Positions 60,188-64,000 of a stretch of 64,000 nucleotides of DNA are shown one piece after another. Within the stretch, counting starts at the first letter, position 1. Each line of letters opens with the position of its first letter. The notes under the pieces were generated by a model. The model saw only the letters and a program-made list of their open reading frames with translations, did not search any database and was not told the DNA's origin. A program made the position numbers and the translations under genes. The stretch is taken from assembly GCA_025345505.1 (NCBI GenBank), contig JANVCC010000012.1:487583-551582 (forward strand), read 5' to 3'. This stretch comes from Todiramphus chloris collaris. Lineage: Eukaryota > Chordata > Aves > Coraciiformes > Alcedinidae.

Positions 60188-60233
60188 AACATTCAGTCAG
60201 AAAAGAGCTGCGATTGAGAAAGAATATGCACAG
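60188..60233 (+). CDS. FCHSD2: FCHSD2 coding exon 3 (F-BAR domain)
   Basis: A 46-base exon between TTTTCTTCTTTCAG and CAG/GTAGGT. It completes Arg40 and encodes residues 41-55, TFSQKRAAIEKEYAQ, leaving phase 0. This continues the first F-BAR helix. The human protein, from memory, reads TFSQKKAAIEREYAQ, so the two differences are conservative Lys/Arg swaps. The next exon (starting GMQKLA in the human protein) is not found up to base 64000, so intron 3 is longer than 3.7 kb. The SH3 domains and the rest of the F-BAR domain lie beyond the window. Confidence 0.96.
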
Positions 60234-63200
60234 GTAGGTTCTGATGTAATTTATTTGTTAGCAAATTATCCACAGTATGTGTTTTTTCATTTATATTTTC
60301 CCTAAGTTATGTACTAAGTAGCTGTTGAAGTTCTGAATCAGACAGTTTGGCCGATGCAGCACTTAGGCCTATTCTGTGTTTTCGTGGACATTCTGACTTG
60401 GGGAAGTTCTTGGGTACAGAAGATATTGTAAAGATTTCTGTTTTTTTTTTTTTTTCAAAATTGTTATAAAGAAATCAACTCTGATGTTTTCTCAGAAGTT
60501 AGTGTGAAACTTGTGTAAAAAAGTAAAACCAGGTCAATTGGAGAGGAAATGTGTTCTGGCATACCCGGTCCAAAATAAATTGACATTCACATTCTACAGT
60601 TAAGAGCAGCCTTCCATTCATCTGAAAGAAAAGCAGCCAGATTTGGTCTCATGCTTGTGATAGGGAGTGGAGTGAATTTTGATTTGTTTGTGAGAAAGGA
60701 GGGAGGGTTGATTTTTCTCCCTTGCTCCCAAACCAGAAAGTATCTAATGAGGGGCAGCTGCCCGCTTAATTTACAGTAAAGGCTCCTGGAGCTTAGGTCC
60801 AAATCTAACAGATTGAAAATTCATTAATTTATTTTAAAATAGATTAAAGGTAAAATAAAATATAACCAAGGGAGCTTGTCGAGCTCAGTATACACCAAAT
60901 ACAACAGGAGATGGGCCTGATGTTGGAAACACAAGCTGTCACTGGGATGTTTCCAAATGCAGTTTGTAGGCTGGTGTGTTCAACATCAGTGCTGCCTCAC
61001 CCACGTGTAGGTACAGAAGAAATGTTTTCTGTAGGCCAGATTTTACTGTCAGTTTATGAAAAAGGATTTCTGCAATGTACACGTTTTCTAGTCATAGGTT
61101 TTCTGCATGTCACCTCAGCCCAAAACTCAGCTGAAAACACAGAATGAAATCGGTACTGAATTGAATCCTCAGTTGTAGCGCTGTAAGGATCTGCAGTTAC
61201 TGGTGCTCCAGTTGTACATGAATTGACATTAGGATACATTGATTACATTGGCAGTTGCACTTAATTTGATTAAATGCAGCAATTTTTTAGTGACGGAATC
61301 GATATCTGCCTCATGCAACTTTGATTAAAAGGATGTATTCTTTAGTGATTTTTCTAATGACATCATAGAGCATTTTCGATCAGTTCTTAATACATTTATC
61401 CATTCCATGAGAACGTCTTTTATATGCAGAGGCATTTGCAGCAGTTGATGCATTTAGGGAATAGTCATGATAGGTTGGAAAAATAATTACATTCTCAGAT
61501 TCAGAAGGCTCAGTCTTAACAACTGAGGCTTTCAGATACTTGTGTCTTAAAAACCCCCAACTTTCCAGCAATACAGCTGCATCATTTGAGATTCACTGAA
61601 TGGCTGCTCCTATGAATGAAGGCTTGTGGGATCGCTTCCGTGGGTTGCTGATAAGTGTACAGTTCAGGAACAATGTTGGATGTTTCTTCCTGGGCCTCTA
61701 AAAGGGATTTCTGGTTTTGAGATGGTAATAAAATTTCACATAAAGCCTTTTGGTGAGAGAAATTGTAGTTAAAATGCGAAGTCGTATTCATCAACAGTGG
61801 GATATTCTTTTTAGATGAGTTGTAAAGAGAACTGGAAATTCTCAGTAGTTAGTTTCTGAAGCAAAATTTCTAAATCTTTTCACAGATTCTCTCCAGATGC
61901 CTTTTGCTACCTTAGGGAACATGGAACATTCTAAGTTAGGGATTTTTTTTGGCAAGCTAGAAAAAAAAAAAAAGTGGAAGGGTGAACAAGGAAAATAAAT
62001 TTCTCAGAACTGAATGTTTTGTTGGTCTAAAAAACTTGCACGCTGATGCACTGCCCTGGGGTGCCAAGTTTCTATACACAGAGTGCTTTTGTTTGGAGAA
62101 GGCGGACCTGTACACATGCTAGTGCAACACCATGTCTCAATGTTTATAATTTATCCCTAATTACCTGGTAAATGTCTTGAACGTATGTGATCAATTATAG
62201 GATCTGTATGTAAATTGCCTTATGTCTTATTTTATCAGGGAGGGTTTGGTTGTTTTTTTTTTTTTTGCCGAGTCTTTTCACCATGTTATACCTGTTGCCA
62301 TCGAAGGGGCTTTTTTGAGCTGTTTTGCTGCTTATTGTTTGCCTCCAGTGGGTTCTTCACTGGCTTTTCTAGGCTGTGCTGTGGTATAAATGGGAGAAGT
62401 ACCTGATGTATCAGCCCTCATCCTGCAGTTCTGCAGCACCTTCTAGATCTGTAGTGAAATTGCACTGAACTATTCCACTTACATTTTGTACTATTTGCAT
62501 TTTTTATATATACTTAAAGTAATATTGAGAGTTCCAGAAAGGCTCACATCCCATTAACAGTACTCCTAATAAGAGCATTTAAATTTCAGTTGTATATTAT
62601 TATTAGCTCTTCTCCTTGATTAAGAAGCTTGCTGAAATCAGTGGTTAAGAGGACTCTTGTTAGGTGAAAGTAGAAGTTGGTGAATGTATGGTTTTACTGC
62701 TAGCTAATAAACTGTTTTATGTAGCACGTTAACTAGAAAGAAATGGTATTTTTATGTTTGCTTTTTTTTTTTTTTTTCTGAGCTTGTAATTACATCTCTG
62801 CTGCACTTTTTATTATTATTTAACACTTTAAACTCGGTCTTTCACAGTCTGTGTCCTGTGCTGGGAACACACAGATGACCTTCCTTGTCATGTTTTGTCA
62901 TGCTTTGGTTTTTGCTCGATATTTAGCTGTCGTTGTTCCAGAGTAAAATGTGACTTCAGGCTATCCACGTGGTGTATCCCTGGGTCTGCGAGTAACCTCA
63001 AAGAGCTGGAGCTGTGAAACCTGCTGCTTCTTTCCATGCATGCTAATTAGTTGCTAACTGTAGTACCTCAACGGCAGGCATTGATCATGTAGAAAATAAG
63101 GTGGGAAAGTCTATTCTGTGAAGTGCACAATTTGAATTGAGGTGTGAGTAGAAGTTTCTGTCCAGATATTTTAAAAAAGGCACTAGTTGTTATGGTCTTA

Positions 63201-63538
63201 TTCCCTCTGTGTTTTCTTTGGGGGTCAAATTAACGTTGACAAAATGCATGTGCTCCGTAAAAATACCTTATCTGTGATCTGAAGAGAGTGGACAGGTCAC
63301 TTGGTGTTGATGGCCGTGTCTGTTGCAATGAGAAACTTGATACCTTTGAAACATTTTAAAATACGGAGAAAATAAAATGTAGTACAGTTTATATCCACAC
63401 ACTCCTGTGAAGTGCAAGGGCATCCTTCAGTGGTATTCACCTCAATGACAGTCGAGAGAGGAGCTTGAAAAGAAGGTGAAATGAATGCCGAAGGAAAAAG
63501 CGGCCTGAGAGGGAAAGAGAGCAGCATCTGGAGAGATA

Positions 63539-63566
63539 GGAGGGGAGGGGAGAGGGGAGTGGGGAG
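63539..63566 (+). other. Predicted G-quadruplex motif in FCHSD2 intron 3
   Basis: Four GGGG runs (63542-63545, 63547-63550, 63554-63557, 63561-63564) with loops of 1, 3 and 3 bases on the sense strand. A donor-like GCAG/GTAAGG follows at about 63567-63573. No exon is evident. Confidence 0.75.
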
Positions 63567-63735
63567 CAGGTAAGGCAAGAGGAAAGGTGGATCTAAGAAG
63601 GTAGTTTGATTACGTTTACCAGCTTTCCTCACCCAGGGATTTGAAAAAACACATATTCTGATGTCTTGAAAAAGTGAATATGTATTGTCTAAAAAATGGC
63701 AATATTCTAATAGCAGGTTTTTTGTGCCTATATAA

Positions 63736-63762
63736 TGTGTGTGTGTATATACATTATATATA
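63736..63762 (+). repeat. (GT)n plus TA-rich microsatellite
   Basis: About six GT units followed by TATATACATTATATATA-type sequence in intron 3. Confidence 0.9.
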
Positions 63763-64000
63763 AAGCATATGTATAGTAAATACAATGTATCATTTATTTT
63801 ATATATCTAAATAGCTGCTTGATTTTTTATTTTGCCCCTTACTCTACTGGTCTTTCATTGTTTAGAATCAGAAGATGGAAGCTGACAGTTTCTTTTACTA
63901 TCTTCCAACAAGGATGCCAGGCTGCTTGGCTTAAGATACGGTGGCCTTTTTAGCAATTTCTCAGATGATTAAAATTCTGAGGGTTAAAATCAGAGATCTC

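Larger units (their letters stand above)
60234..64000 (+). other. FCHSD2 intron 3 (start only)
   Basis: AT-rich intronic sequence with T runs at about 60441-60455 and 62763-62777, a (GT)n(AT)n tract at about 63736-63762 and a purine-rich G-run cluster at 63535-63600. No CR1 or exon recognised. Confidence 0.85.

Noticed and set aside
63297-63785. 162-codon minus-strand ORF
   Set aside because: It crosses a purine-rich low-complexity tract and a microsatellite; the translation is Leu/Pro/Ser-rich with no recognisable domain.
1-64000. CRISPR arrays, operons, phage or other prokaryotic systems
   Set aside because: No spaced identical repeats, no ribosome-binding-site-led gene clusters. Introns, CpG islands and CR1 elements mark the DNA as avian.

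Overview
This is a window of bird nuclear DNA. It is rich in CR1 non-LTR retrotransposon copies, many ending in the CR1 tail ATTCTRTGATTC, and it carries one ERVL-type LTR. It also contains spliced exons of a vertebrate gene with GT/AG boundaries and a CpG-island promoter. I place it in a neognath bird but cannot name the species. My own CR1 intervals add up to roughly 16 kb of 64 kb, which is dense for a bird.

The one gene I can identify is FCHSD2 (F-BAR and double SH3 domains protein 2, the vertebrate Nervous wreck homologue), on the + strand. Its promoter CpG island lies at about 22.6-23.0 kb. The first three coding exons are at 22917-22937, 25704-25801 and 60188-60233. They are separated by a 2.8 kb GC-skewed intron 1 and a 34.4 kb intron 2. 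The gene continues beyond base 64000. The exons encode the first 55 residues, the start of the F-BAR domain. An upstream AUG that overlaps the main start out of frame is visible.

Upstream of the gene (1-22 kb): scattered CR1 fragments; a locally duplicated exon-like module (2.6-4.3 kb); a nearly full-length but inactivated CR1 (about 5690-10435) with recognisable ORF1 (SGNH esterase) and ORF2 (endonuclease plus reverse transcriptase); a second, unexplained CpG island (about 10.99-11.37 kb) with housekeeping-promoter motifs and a possible first exon; a likely solo ERVL LTR (19143-19932); and a C-rich minisatellite running into a 400-base assembly gap just upstream of the FCHSD2 promoter.

Intron 2 holds about a dozen CR1 copies in both orientations, including a young minus-strand CR1 inserted into an old plus-strand CR1 relic at 53.0 kb. 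No CR1 was seen between about 20.8 and 33.7 kb, around the promoter and first two exons. I found no tRNA, rRNA, CRISPR, bacterial-type operon or intact autonomous element. I see no convincing new biological system. The most useful leads are the second CpG island, the upstream reading frame in FCHSD2 and the duplicated module at 2.6-4.3 kb.
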